Assembly (NCBI GenBank): GCA_002436505.1
Contig: DJML01000119.1
Coordinates: 11,678 to 27,910, forward strand
Source: Bacteroidetes bacterium UBA6491
Lineage (GTDB): Bacteria > Bacteroidota > Bacteroidia > NS11-12g > UBA9320
DNA: 16,233 bases
Reading direction: 5' to 3'
Shown here: positions 1 through 7,221 of the stretch, in pieces
Layout: each line of letters starts with the position of its first letter
How positions within the stretch are numbered: the stretch's first letter is position 1
Notes under the pieces: generated by a model
Told to the model about the DNA's origin: nothing
The model's database searches: none
The model's input: only the letters and a program-made list of their open reading frames with translations
Position numbers and translations under genes: made by a program

Positions 1-757
1 TATGGTCAGAACGTTGTTAGAATCCACATAGATCTCGTTCGGTCCATCGTTCAGTTCGCTAAGGTCAACATTCACGCTGTCGCCGTTCTCAATATCGATG
101 TTCAGTATATTGTTTACATCCAGCGTTGCGGAGGTCAGGTTCTGGTTGTCATTGTCCTCCAGCACCTGGGTAAGGTCATAAGTAACAGTATCACCGTTGC
201 TGTTGATCACTGTCAGAATATTATTCGCATCAACATATACCTCAGTCACCTGATCGATCAGTGAAGAAAGATCCACGGTAACGATGTTCCCATCCTCTAT
301 CTCAAGGGTAAGGATGTTTGTTGTCGTATTCAGTGTGAAGTCAATGATATTCTGATTATCTGTATCAACAAACTGGCTGAGATCAACAGTAACTGTATTG
401 CCGTTATCAATGGTAAGGGTTAAAATGTTCCCCGTTATTGAAAAATCAGTAATGGTCTGGTTGTCGTTGTCGTCCAGTGTTTGTGTCAGGTCGTACGTGA
501 TCGTATCGCCCGCTTCAGTCACTATGGTCAGAACGTTGTTAGAATCTACATAGATCTCGTTCGGTCCATCGTTCAGTTCGCTAAGGTCAACATTCACGCT
601 GTCGCCGTTCTCAATATCGATGTTCAGTATATTGTTTACATCCAGCGTTGCGGAGGTCAGGTTCTGGTTGTCATTGTCCTCCAGCAACTGGGTAAGGTCA
701 TAAGTAACAGTATCACCGTTGCTGTTGATCACAGTCAGAATATTATTGGCATCAACA
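1..757. repeat. Tandem 522-bp super-repeat inside the surface protein gene
   Basis: Bases 1-235 reappear at 523-757 with only a handful of substitutions (for example at 25/547 and 165/687). A third, clearly diverged copy begins near 1045. The second half of each period (about 240-522 versus 762-1044) is homologous in protein pattern but has drifted far more at DNA level. The near-identical half-units point to recent duplication or gene conversion of part of the unit rather than even drift. Confidence 0.8.
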
Positions 758-1725
758 TAAACTTCAGTAACCTGGTCTACCAGGGCAGACAGGTCTACAG
801 TTACAATGTTGCCATTCTCTATTTCCAGTGTAAGCACATTGGTAGTACTGTTCAGTGAAAAGTTGATAATGTTCTGTTGATCCGTATCAGCAATCGGAGG
901 AGGGATGATACCACTAAGGTCAACAGAAACGGAGTCTCCATTTTCAATGGTAATGGTAAGGATCGAACCATTCAATCTTGCATTGGTCAGATCCTGGTTA
1001 TCATTATCATCGAGTACCTGAGTCAGGTCATAACGAATGGTATCACCATTGTTCGTAACAATAGTAAGTTCATTATTTTCGACATAGACTTCGGTTGGTC
1101 CGTCCTTAAGGTCACTGAGGTTAACAGAGACCGGTTGGCCGTTCACGATGCCGATAGTCAGCACATTGTTCACATCCAGCGTAGCGTATTCAAGATCCTG
1201 AAGCTCGTTCGTTGCACTTGAGTCGCCTAGTACGACGTAGCCACCACCGTTGTTCAGGTAAATAGTTCCCTGTCCTGGTGAGATGGACAACTGCTGATAG
1301 GCATCACTATTATCGAGGTCAGAGAGGTCCACATTGTATGTACCTCCGGCATCGACGATTGTAATGACATTTGTCGTTTGATCATAGCTGACTGAGATCA
1401 GGAGCTCGTTAAGAGGATCGTGGTCGTCAATAATCTGCCATGTGTTCAAAGGGGCTATCCAATAGAAGAAGCGCGACACATCCGTGTCGTACACAATCAA
1501 ACCATTGGAAGTTGGATTAATGGCTAATCTTTCAGCCGTAGACATTCGTGGGATAAGAAGTCCCATCTCATTAGACGACAACTCAAGCAGAGCGTCATCT
1601 GCCGGGTTTAGCGTACCGATACCTACATTCCCCGTTTGCGCATTTACATCAGTGAATAATGCAAAGAGCAAAGCAGTTGCAAGCACGATACCCACCCTTA
1701 ATTGGTAGGTTAATTTTTTCATCAT
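1..1725 (-). CDS. Large Asp/Asn-rich repeat surface protein, N-terminal part (runs off left edge)
   Basis: The minus strand stays open from an ATG at 1725 (a second in-frame ATG is at 1722) to the window edge, giving 575 visible codons and no stop. A signal peptide covers about residues 1-30 (MMKKLTYQLR..., hydrophobic core, Ala-Gln end). Next is a head region with GIGTLNP and GLLIPRM motifs and a FFYWIAPLNTWQ stretch, a module common at the start of secreted Bacteroidota proteins and phage-tail-like adhesins. From about residue 115 on, the protein is made of repeats of roughly 43 residues. They alternate patterns such as IENGDSVNVDLS, EVYVDANNILTV, GDTVTYDLTQ and LEDNDNQNLT. Four such units make a 174-residue super-repeat. 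The many Asp/Asn clusters could bind calcium, but this is inference. The C-terminus, where an anchoring or T9SS signal would lie, is outside the window. Likely role: cell-surface adhesin or filament; the exact function is unknown. Confidence 0.85.
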   Translation of the reverse strand, partial: MMKKLTYQLRVGIVLATALLFALFTDVNAQTGNVGIGTLNPADDALLELSSNEMGLLIPRMSTAERLAINPTSNGLIVYDTDVSRFFYWIAPLNTWQIIDDHDPLNELLISVSYDQTTNVITIVDAGGTYNVDLSDLDNSDAYQQLSISPGQGTIYLNNGGGYVVLGDSSATNELQDLEYATLDVNNVLTIGIVNGQPVSVNLSDLKDGPTEVYVENNELTIVTNNGDTIRYDLTQVLDDNDNQDLTNARLNGSILTITIENGDSVSVDLSGIIPPPIADTDQQNIINFSLNSTTNVLTLEIENGNIVTVDLSALVDQVTEVYVDANNILTVINSNGDTVTYDLTQLLEDNDNQNLTSATLDVNNILNIDIENGDSVNVDLSELNDGPNEIYVDSNNVLTIVTEAGDTITYDLTQTLDDNDNQTITDFSITGNILTLTIDNGNTVTVDLSQFVDTDNQNIIDFTLNTTTNILTLEIEDGNIVTVDLSSLIDQVTEVYVDANNILTVINSNGDTVTYDLTQVLEDNDNQNLTSATLDVNNILNIDIENGDSVNVDLSELNDGPNEIYVDSNNVLTI

Positions 1726-2057
1726 AATTTACCGCTTTAAGTACCCATATCAGCAAGCACGTTAAGCAGAACTAGTAGTTTTAGCAACCACAAAGTAATG
1801 TCAGATAAAATTATTTTCCAAACATTGGAATAAAATATTACAAGAACCAATATTTATTCAGCTGATTTTCAGTCAATTATTTTTATCTATTGTCATTTTT
1901 CTATATTTGGGATTACTTTTCTATTTTCAGAACTATTGGAATTACTTAAACTAAGGCCACATTTCTATTCAAACCCAGAAGATCAGAGGGACGTAACGCA
2001 CCGAACAAACTATAAATTCCCTTTTTGAGACAAAAAAACACACGAAAAGTTTCAATA
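1726..2057. other. Gene-free AT-rich stretch
   Basis: This intergenic stretch separates the ends of two minus-strand units: upstream sequence of the repeat protein on the left, and downstream sequence of the DUF1905 gene on the right. Besides the tentative promoter at 1791-1822 it contains a TATATTTG string on the plus strand (1902-1909) with no suitable upstream partner and no sense gene behind it. A short inverted T-run/A-run near 2022-2038 could be a weak terminator for the gene ending at 2058. I see no credible coding frame or RNA gene. Confidence 0.5.
1791..1822 (-). promoter_or_regulatory. Possible promoter of the repeat-protein gene
   Basis: Read on the minus strand, TTTG (1822-1819) is followed after 20 bases by TTACTTTG (1798-1791). 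This resembles the Bacteroidota pair TTTG / TAnnTTTG with a one-base deviation in the downstream box. It would give a leader of about 60 nt before the ATG at 1725. The fit is imperfect and the region is AT-rich, so this is tentative. Confidence 0.25.
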
Positions 2058-2588
2058 CTAGATTATCCTGATGTCGGACCTGTTGTATTTTTTTATGAGT
2101 TCGTTGAGTCGTTTGTAGTCAATATTTGTGCCTGCTTCCGTAAGGTGTTCAGCAATGGCTAGTGCCTTTTTTATCCTGCTGTCTACCCTTTTCACCTTTG
2201 AAACGATATACATTAGGCTTCTTCGTTTGCCAGGAGTTAGACTCATAAAAGCTTCATACGCTTTCTCTTCTTCTACAAATACAGCGTCCAGTTCTTCAGG
2301 CATTGGTGACCCAAATTCTGCGATCTCCGGAGTTAATATTATCTCGATCGTAGCATCTACCGCAAGCTTGTATCGGTTAACAATGCGCTTATTGAGAAGG
2401 ATGAAATATTTATCCCTGCGTTTCATCAGTGCGGTGTGCATACGTTCACCTTCAGGCAAAATGCAAACCACCCGATGACCCTTTTCATTAATAAATTTTA
2501 AGGCTGCTTTTTCAGGCACGACCAGATGGAATCGCCACAGATCCGAATTAAAATCCTGGACCACCGCTTTCAGTTTGACCAATTCCAT
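2058..2588 (-). CDS. DUF1905 / YdeI (OmpD-associated, OmdA-type) family protein
   Basis: This 176-residue cytoplasmic protein has two parts. Residues about 4-85 match the DUF1905 pattern: an FNSDLWRFHLVVP strand, a HRVVCILPEGERMHTALM segment and a YFILLNKRIV segment. Residues about 95-165 match the YdeI/OmdA C-terminal helical region: PEELDAVF, then AYEAFMSLTPGKRRSLMYIV and KVKRVDSRIKKALAIAEHL. Proteins joining these two domains are widespread in Bacteroidota. Their biochemical role is not settled; some relatives are annotated as bacteriocin-protection proteins. It lies divergently from the sulfotransferase gene with 39 bases between the two starts. There is no signal peptide or membrane segment. 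Confidence 0.85.
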   Translation of the reverse strand: MELVKLKAVVQDFNSDLWRFHLVVPEKAALKFINEKGHRVVCILPEGERMHTALMKRRDKYFILLNKRIVNRYKLAVDATIEIILTPEIAEFGSPMPEELDAVFVEEEKAYEAFMSLTPGKRRSLMYIVSKVKRVDSRIKKALAIAEHLTEAGTNIDYKRLNELIKKYNRSDIRII

Positions 2589-2612
2589 ACCACTAATTTA
2601 ATTACATACCGA

Positions 2613-2620
2613 TAAATTTG
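2613..2620 (+). promoter_or_regulatory. TAnnTTTG-type -7 element before the sulfotransferase gene
   Basis: TAAATTTG is an exact match to the Bacteroidota -7 consensus and ends only seven bases before the ATG at 2628. No TTTG/TTG partner sits at the expected distance upstream. If it is used, the transcript would be nearly leaderless. It lies in the 39-base divergent spacer. Confidence 0.3.
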
Positions 2621-2627
2621 CAGCCAC

Positions 2628-3434
2628 ATGACAGAAAAGTCCCGAATTTACTTTCATCTTGGTTTACCAAAAACTGCATCAACATACCTTCAGAAAACGG
2701 TGTTTCCTCAGTTACAAGGTGTGGTTTTTCATAAAAAGCATGATTTCAGAAAATATAAAGGGATTGCATCCGACGACCCACATATACATTTGTTCAGTTC
2801 AGAGATGGATATCGGGATTGAGGATGAACTTAAAAGGATAAAGAATATTCACCCTATGGCGTCTGTTATGATCGTGTTTCGAAGTCATTACAGCTGGATC
2901 CTTTCAAAATACAAATACAGCATACGTAAATGGAACCATCTCCGGATGGCCGAATATTATTCTTCCACCGACGATAAACTTTTAAAGGTCCCAACGGATT
3001 ACTACAGAGGAATCATAGAGCTTGCCGATGAACTGTTTGATGGTAGGGTTCTTGTCATGAATTATCATCTATTAAAATCAGATCCGGGTTTTATTGAAGG
3101 ATCCATACAGGACTTCATCGGGATCCAGAAAGCGGCTATTTCTCCGGGAAAGCATGTAAATAAGGCTTTCAACACCAGACAACTAATCCATTTACGCAGA
3201 TACAATGAGTGGCACAGGTACCGTGAATCTCAATCAAAATTCAAATTTTTCAGGAAGCTTTATTACCGGTACAGACAATACTTGTTGCATATTGTTGCTT
3301 TCTTTTCAAAGGCAATTCCTGTGGATGAGCTAGAGTTTAAGGAGGAGCTCAAACGTGAAAAACTGGTCATTGAAGAACGATACAAGAATGACTGGGCATT
3401 TGTCCGGGAACGTTCCGGTATCGTCAAGGTTTAA
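2628..3434 (+). CDS. Sulfotransferase-like protein
   Basis: The 268-residue protein opens with IYFHLGLPKTASTYLQ (residues 7-22), the 5'-phosphosulfate-binding loop of PAPS-dependent sulfotransferases in its bacterial HxGxPKTxST form. A second signature, VFRSHYSWILSKYKYS (residues 83-98), fits the 3'-phosphate-binding motif, with R85 and S93 as the likely contacts. The start is fixed because the P-loop begins at residue 10. The basic, aromatic-rich C-terminal half (residues 185-260) has no recognisable domain. Predicted role: transfer of a sulfuryl group from PAPS to an unknown acceptor such as a glycan or lipid. No glycosyltransferases or PAPS synthesis genes are next to it. Its stop overlaps the convergent gene by 11 bases. 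Confidence 0.8.
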   Translation: MTEKSRIYFHLGLPKTASTYLQKTVFPQLQGVVFHKKHDFRKYKGIASDDPHIHLFSSEMDIGIEDELKRIKNIHPMASVMIVFRSHYSWILSKYKYSIRKWNHLRMAEYYSSTDDKLLKVPTDYYRGIIELADELFDGRVLVMNYHLLKSDPGFIEGSIQDFIGIQKAAISPGKHVNKAFNTRQLIHLRRYNEWHRYRESQSKFKFFRKLYYRYRQYLLHIVAFFSKAIPVDELEFKEELKREKLVIEERYKNDWAFVRERSGIVKV

Positions 3435-4230
3435 AGACTACTTTTTCTATAAACTTAAAATCTCCTGATTCAAATACCAGGAAGTATTCTCCCGGGATTA
3501 AACCGCTATGTGCATTGATCCTGTGAGGAACCTCAGGATAGATCGCATTATGCAGGACTTCCAATCCATTTTTATCGATCATTCTCAAATCAAATACTTC
3601 TATTCCTTCAGGAGCATTTGTCAGTGTCACAACCGTGCTCACTGAAAAAGGATTTGGATCAATGAGGATTGTTGTTTCGCCTGCCGACAATTCAATTTTA
3701 GTTTTATAGGGGTAGCCCGCTGAATCATTGCCAGATCTGTAAAATGACATGCCATATGCGTATCTTCGGCCTGATTCCTGCTCTAAATGATATGTTATTC
3801 CGAGTCCTTCGGTAAAACGATCAACGAACATGAACATCTCATTTTTATCATCAAAAAATCCATACAGGTATTCAACAGACCTTTTCCCAAGATGCTCGAC
3901 CCTTTTAATCTCAAGGATCTCCAGTCCGCTGGTATCAAATACAGGTTTATTCAGGTCGGCAAGTGAGATAGCGATCTTTTTGTTTAGGACCTCATCATCA
4001 GTAGTTACTTCGATGCTGTAATAGACGGTATCGGAAACAGTGTCCACGTTTAGTACCTTTTCTTTAAATACGGATGTAAAATCACTGATAAATGTGGTGG
4101 TATCAACAAAGTGAAATTCATCACCCACTTTATAATTAAATACCTCCCCCACGGTAAGATCCTGAGCCTTCATATCCGTTGCACTGAAGAGCACAAACAG
4201 AGCAATTACAGATGTTTGTTTAAATTTCAT
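3424..4230 (-). CDS. Secreted protein with T9SS type A-like C-terminal sorting domain
   Basis: I start this at MKFKQTS (4230) because it gives a standard signal peptide (MKFKQTSVIALFVLFSATDM..., cleaved near KAQ-D). An ATG three codons upstream (4239) would only add MYK. The mature part of about 245 residues is rich in beta-forming and acidic residues, has no cysteines in the visible mature part and no enzyme motif I recognise. The last roughly 80 residues look like a T9SS type A sorting domain: the IDPNPFS opening, a GxYFLVF strand and a basic final strand ending FIEKVVFKP. It is therefore probably exported through the outer membrane and either cell-surface attached or released. Its stop overlaps the end of the sulfotransferase gene by 11 bases, and its start region abuts the divergent DoxX-like gene. 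Confidence 0.8.
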   Translation of the reverse strand: MKFKQTSVIALFVLFSATDMKAQDLTVGEVFNYKVGDEFHFVDTTTFISDFTSVFKEKVLNVDTVSDTVYYSIEVTTDDEVLNKKIAISLADLNKPVFDTSGLEILEIKRVEHLGKRSVEYLYGFFDDKNEMFMFVDRFTEGLGITYHLEQESGRRYAYGMSFYRSGNDSAGYPYKTKIELSAGETTILIDPNPFSVSTVVTLTNAPEGIEVFDLRMIDKNGLEVLHNAIYPEVPHRINAHSGLIPGEYFLVFESGDFKFIEKVVFKP

Positions 4231-4288
4231 CTTGTACAATTACGAAAATAACGTTCCATTTGCTCAAATTTGTCAAGATAACGCTAAA

Positions 4289-4696
4289 ATGAGAAAAGTC
4301 TTTAAATCAACAGGGCTCATAAGCCTGTCCATTGGAATAATATACCTGTGGTTTGGCGCATTGAAATTCTTTCCGGGCCTGAGTCCGGCAGAAGATCTGG
4401 CCCGTAGGACCATTGACCATCTTACTTTAGGATACCTTAAAGATCCTGCCGGAATAGTTCTGCTTGCTATTATTGAAGTTTTAATCGGCCTGGGTATGCT
4501 AACAGGATACTTAAGAAGAACTGCCATCTGGGCAGCAATAATTCACATGACATTATGCTTTACCCCGCTTATATTTGAACCGCAGACCATTTGGGACAGT
4601 GTACCTTTTGATCTGACTTTAACCGGCCAGTACATAATTAAAAACCTGGTAATTCTGTCGGTACTGATCCATCTTCAATCAAAGGGAGGAAAATGA
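4289..4696 (+). CDS. DoxX-like integral membrane protein
   Basis: The open frame begins at 4232, but I choose the ATG at 4289 (MRKVFKSTGLISLS...). The first 19 codons are polar, overlap the divergent gene and have no family counterpart. The resulting 135-residue protein has four predicted membrane helices and the family signature IIYLWFGALKFFPGLSPAEDLA in the first helix and loop. The later TGQYIIKNLVIL stretch is typical of DoxX/YkgB (DUF417-like) proteins. These are small inner-membrane proteins, sometimes linked to redox or stress functions, with no firmly established activity in Bacteroidota. A CAAATTTG string at 4265-4272 is one base off the -7 consensus. Confidence 0.75.
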   Translation: MRKVFKSTGLISLSIGIIYLWFGALKFFPGLSPAEDLARRTIDHLTLGYLKDPAGIVLLAIIEVLIGLGMLTGYLRRTAIWAAIIHMTLCFTPLIFEPQTIWDSVPFDLTLTGQYIIKNLVILSVLIHLQSKGGK

Positions 4697-4711
4697 TGTC
4701 TGCATTTCTAA

Positions 4712-4724
4712 GATCATTATGATC
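4712..4724. repeat. 13-base perfect palindrome GATCATTATGATC
   Basis: Two 6-base arms flank a single central base, in the 96-base spacer between the DoxX-like gene and the small lipoprotein gene. The symmetry is what a dimeric regulator would bind, but no regulator gene is nearby and chance occurrence is possible. Confidence 0.3.
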
Positions 4725-4792
4725 AAAGCGGCAATTCCTCACAAAACTGGATTTTGCAAAGTGACCAATAAACATGAAATTGCACGTTAATT

Positions 4793-5248
4793 ATGGGACG
4801 AATTAAATCCAATCAAATACTGGCACTGGTTTTCGGAATTTCAATTTTGATCGGAGGCTGCAAATATGAACAATACGCCAGTGGCGATTTCCCGGATCAG
4901 TACATCACTTTCGGGACATACGGAGGTCTAACCGGTGACGAAGATAAAAAGGTGCTATTACCAAACGGAATGTTATTCGGGCATCATATTGGGGACGAGA
5001 AATACACCCTCCTGGCAGAGATCAGCCGTTCAGAAGCAAAGAAACTGATCAATGAAGTAATAGACGCCGGCATAAAAACGAAAAAGCTCAATCAGCACAG
5101 TGACCTTAGCTTCTTTTTATCCTATTTTGAAAACGGCCAGGAATACCTTTGGGTCTGGGGTAACACCATTACAGGCATTCCGAAGGAGGTTGAATCCATC
5201 TATCCTAAGCTGAACGTATTGATCCCCGTGGAAGGTGACAGCAATTAA
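4793..5248 (+). CDS. Small lipoprotein of unknown function
   Basis: This 151-residue protein has a lipoprotein signal peptide: MGRIKSNQ, a hydrophobic core, then the lipobox LIGGC with the modified cysteine at position 23. After cleavage about 128 residues remain, with a FGTYGGLTGDEDKKVLLPNGMLFG region. The pattern of a glycine-rich turn followed by a 'leader-strand' LLPNGMLFG recurs in uncharacterised Bacteroidota lipoproteins. The rest alternates amphipathic helix (EAKKLINEVIDAGIKTKKL) and aromatic strand (LSFFLSYFENGQEYLWVWG). No catalytic motif is visible. It lies 96 bases behind the DoxX-like gene on the same strand, possibly in one transcript. Envelope-located; function unknown. Confidence 0.75.
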   Translation: MGRIKSNQILALVFGISILIGGCKYEQYASGDFPDQYITFGTYGGLTGDEDKKVLLPNGMLFGHHIGDEKYTLLAEISRSEAKKLINEVIDAGIKTKKLNQHSDLSFFLSYFENGQEYLWVWGNTITGIPKEVESIYPKLNVLIPVEGDSN

Positions 5249-5312
5249 GCATTGAGAACTCTTTTTAGCCTGCGCAAAAATCAGATTGAGTGATCTCATG
5301 ATGGCAAAGGTT

Positions 5313-5366
5313 ACCTCTATTGACCACCGACCAATTAAATAAACCCATTCGCTGCTAATTAGAGGT
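5313..5366. repeat. Inverted repeat ACCTCTA / TAGAGGT
   Basis: Two 7-base arms are separated by 40 bases in the 228-base spacer before the serine hydrolase gene. They could form a hairpin or mark a looped operator, but the match is short enough to arise by chance. The rest of the spacer shows only a weak TACTTTTA promoter-like string near 5407. Confidence 0.2.
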
Positions 5367-5476
5367 CGTTCACGGGAAAATCATTTCATCCCAGCTTACC
5401 CTGCGGTACTTTTACACCATTGAAAGGATCCTGAGACGAATTACAGGAACCTGTCATCAACCATAAGGACAATAAA

Positions 5477-6715
5477 ATGAAACGACCAAATCATTCTGCG
5501 TCAGATGCGCGCAAAATTCAAAGAAGCATTACAAAGGCCCTGCGATTCGTTGGAGGACTGATGATCATTGTTTCTCTTTTCACCTTCCATTCGTGTAAGG
5601 AAGAAGAGCCGATGAACGGACTGAACGTCAACAACAATCTGCCATATCTTGACATAGCAAAATTTGAACAAAATTTGGAAGACTATATCAAGTGGGGAAA
5701 TGACGAGCCAATCGGGTGGGGATTCGTAATCAACAAAGACGGCCATGCCGAAAGGTGGAAGGCATACGGGAATGCCAGATCCAGTGTAGACACTGAAAAA
5801 TCATTTCTGATCGGAAGAAAGATCAATATGGCCAGTGTTTCTAAATTTTACACAGCGATTGCTGTAATGCAATTATTAGAAAAAAACAACCTTTCCATCA
5901 ATGCATTGATCGGGCCCCATCTTCCAAACAGCTGGAATCAGGGACCAGGGGTAAACAGTCTAAGGTTCAAAGACATACTTCGTCATGAATCCGGCCTGCA
6001 AAGTGTGAACACCGACTTCTCAAACACACTTAGCTACGAAGGAATTAAGCAATGCATCAGCACAGGTGTAGTGAATTCAAAACAAAGGAATTACCTGAAC
6101 GTCAACTTTGCATTGTGCCGCATTCTGATACCATCACTGTGGAACAAGGCACCTAATGGGCCAACGATAGATATTGAAAGTGATCAGGCCACCCAGGATG
6201 CATACATTGATTACATGCAGGAATTTGTATTCGATCCTTGCGGCCTACCTAACGTGAACTGCCAGCCTGAATCCAGGATGATCAGCACTCTGTATTACAA
6301 TGTGAACGATGGCCTCAGCAACGCAAACGGGACATACTATGGTGACTGGACCGCTATTTGCGGCGGTGGAGGATACTTCATGAGTTTGTATGAAATGGCG
6401 GCTGTAAGTGCATATTTTGAAAACACTGAATTTTTACTTTCAGAAGAATCAAGGAACATCATGAAAGAGAACCGTATTGGCATGGACACCCAGGATGCCA
6501 ACGATGAATTGCATGGAGAATACTATAGTAAGAACGGTTCCATCAGCAATAGTTTAAATCAAGGTGTGCTGACCCAGATAGTACATTTTCCGCTCAATCA
6601 TGTTGAATGTGTTGTTGCTATGAATACCCAGGGCGTTACATTCAGAAATGGCGCAAGTTTAAGGCAATTGGTTTTTGATGCATACAATGATGCCTGGGTA
6701 ACCCCTAACCCCTAA
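5477..6715 (+). CDS. Serine hydrolase lipoprotein, beta-lactamase (class C / AmpC-like) fold
   Basis: The 412-residue protein has an unusually long polar N-terminus of about 22 residues before its hydrophobic segment, then FTFHSC with the lipid-modified cysteine at position 40. An AAGGA string seven bases before the ATG supports this start. The beta-lactamase-family motifs are in order: S120-x-x-K123 (MASVSKFYTA), Y206-L-N (YLNVNF, in place of the usual YSN) and K352-N-G (third motif, KTG/HxG position). A FKDILRHESGLQ segment is typical of the family. Members include penicillin-binding-protein-like esterases and peptidases; true beta-lactamase activity cannot be inferred. Likely anchored in the outer or inner membrane facing the periplasm. 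A strong terminator begins 38 bases after the stop, so the gene probably ends its transcript. Confidence 0.85.
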   Translation: MKRPNHSASDARKIQRSITKALRFVGGLMIIVSLFTFHSCKEEEPMNGLNVNNNLPYLDIAKFEQNLEDYIKWGNDEPIGWGFVINKDGHAERWKAYGNARSSVDTEKSFLIGRKINMASVSKFYTAIAVMQLLEKNNLSINALIGPHLPNSWNQGPGVNSLRFKDILRHESGLQSVNTDFSNTLSYEGIKQCISTGVVNSKQRNYLNVNFALCRILIPSLWNKAPNGPTIDIESDQATQDAYIDYMQEFVFDPCGLPNVNCQPESRMISTLYYNVNDGLSNANGTYYGDWTAICGGGGYFMSLYEMAAVSAYFENTEFLLSEESRNIMKENRIGMDTQDANDELHGEYYSKNGSISNSLNQGVLTQIVHFPLNHVECVVAMNTQGVTFRNGASLRQLVFDAYNDAWVTPNP

Positions 6716-6752
6716 TAGAGTAAAATAAACCAATCAAACCAAACAAATCATG

Positions 6753-6786
6753 ATCCCCTTTGGCAACTCACCAAAGGGGATTTTTT
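6753..6786 (+). terminator. Rho-independent terminator after the serine hydrolase gene
   Basis: An 11-bp perfect stem (ATCCCCTTTGG paired with CCAAAGGGGAT), a 7-base loop CAACTCA and a run of six T form a textbook intrinsic terminator. Confidence 0.9.
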
Positions 6787-6899
6787 GATCTCAATTTTCG
6801 CTGACCAAAAATATTCACCTGAAAAATATCACAACCGGGATAGAACAAGACATGAAGTTACTTGAAAGAACAATAGCATTAACGGCAGTTTCAGCAGTT

Positions 6900-6929
6900 A
6901 AAAATCAGTTTTATGTAAAACTGATTTTT
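6900..6929. terminator. Bidirectional terminator-like hairpin
   Basis: A perfect 13-bp inverted repeat (AAAAATCAGTTTT / AAAACTGATTTTT) has a 4-base loop, with A-run and T-run at its outer ends, so it reads as a terminator on both strands. Only 114 bases separate it from the previous terminator. No confident gene ends at it from the minus side. Confidence 0.6.
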
Positions 6930-7167
6930 CACCCTATTCCATGGTTTACCTCTACAAAATCACTATATTTACTTGGCATTATGGGTCGCATTGTGAAGAA
7001 TTCCGTGCTATTTCCATAAGAAGACAATGTATATCTCATTATTTGATCAAGTGGACTTCGTCTGCTTAAAATTGATGAGATGCATTGATGCAGAGGTTCT
7101 TGCATTAGAGAAATATTTAATGAGTTGGTTGGTACCCAAATCATTTGCTCAAGGAACCAAAAGTTAA

Positions 7168-7197
7168 ACCTGAAATCATATGTTAATCGTTTCAGGT
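7168..7197. repeat. Inverted repeat ACCTGAAA / TTTCAGGT
   Basis: Two perfect 8-base arms surround a 14-base loop containing CATATG. It lies 25 bases before the preferred start (7222) of the next gene and encloses the alternative upstream ATG at 7180. This position suits an operator or a leader hairpin; no binding protein can be named. Confidence 0.35.
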
Positions 7198-7221
7198 AAG
7201 TTTTTGAAGAGGTATTTCCAA

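Larger units (their letters stand above)
6787..7221. other. Gene-poor stretch with hairpin and short open frames
   Basis: Apart from the bidirectional hairpin at 6900-6929 and the inverted repeat at 7168-7197, this stretch has no confident gene. Three short open frames exist. The first is a plus-strand one at 6852 of about 55 codons that runs through the hairpin. The second is a plus-strand one at 7027-7167 (46 codons, starting MYISLFDQVDFVCLKL and containing RCIDAEVLALEKYL). The third is a minus-strand one ending at the hairpin (6929-7144). The 7027 frame has the most protein-like codon pattern and may be a small gene or a gene remnant, but the competing antisense frame makes this uncertain. 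Confidence 0.4.

Noticed and set aside
481..1708. Three plus-strand open frames (481-858, 877-1221, 1484-1708)
   Set aside because: They are antisense to the repeat protein, whose signal peptide, head domain and regular repeats are unmistakable. They only mirror its repeats.
1..1725. CRISPR array in the repetitive region
   Set aside because: The repeats are coding, 522 bp apart and diverged between copies. There are no short identical repeats with unique spacers and no cas genes.
1902..1909. TATATTTG on the plus strand as a promoter
   Set aside because: It matches the -7 consensus, but there is no TTTG/TTG at the right distance and no sense gene follows, and the region is AT-rich.
6852..7019. 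Plus-strand frame of about 55 codons starting MKLLERTIALTAVSAV
   Set aside because: It runs straight through the perfect terminator hairpin and has no protein-like pattern after it.
6929..7144. Minus-strand open frame of 71 codons ending at the bidirectional hairpin
   Set aside because: It can be extended upstream for some codons past its ATG with no start, has no recognisable motif and competes with a plus-strand frame. Not enough to call a gene; kept only as a note.
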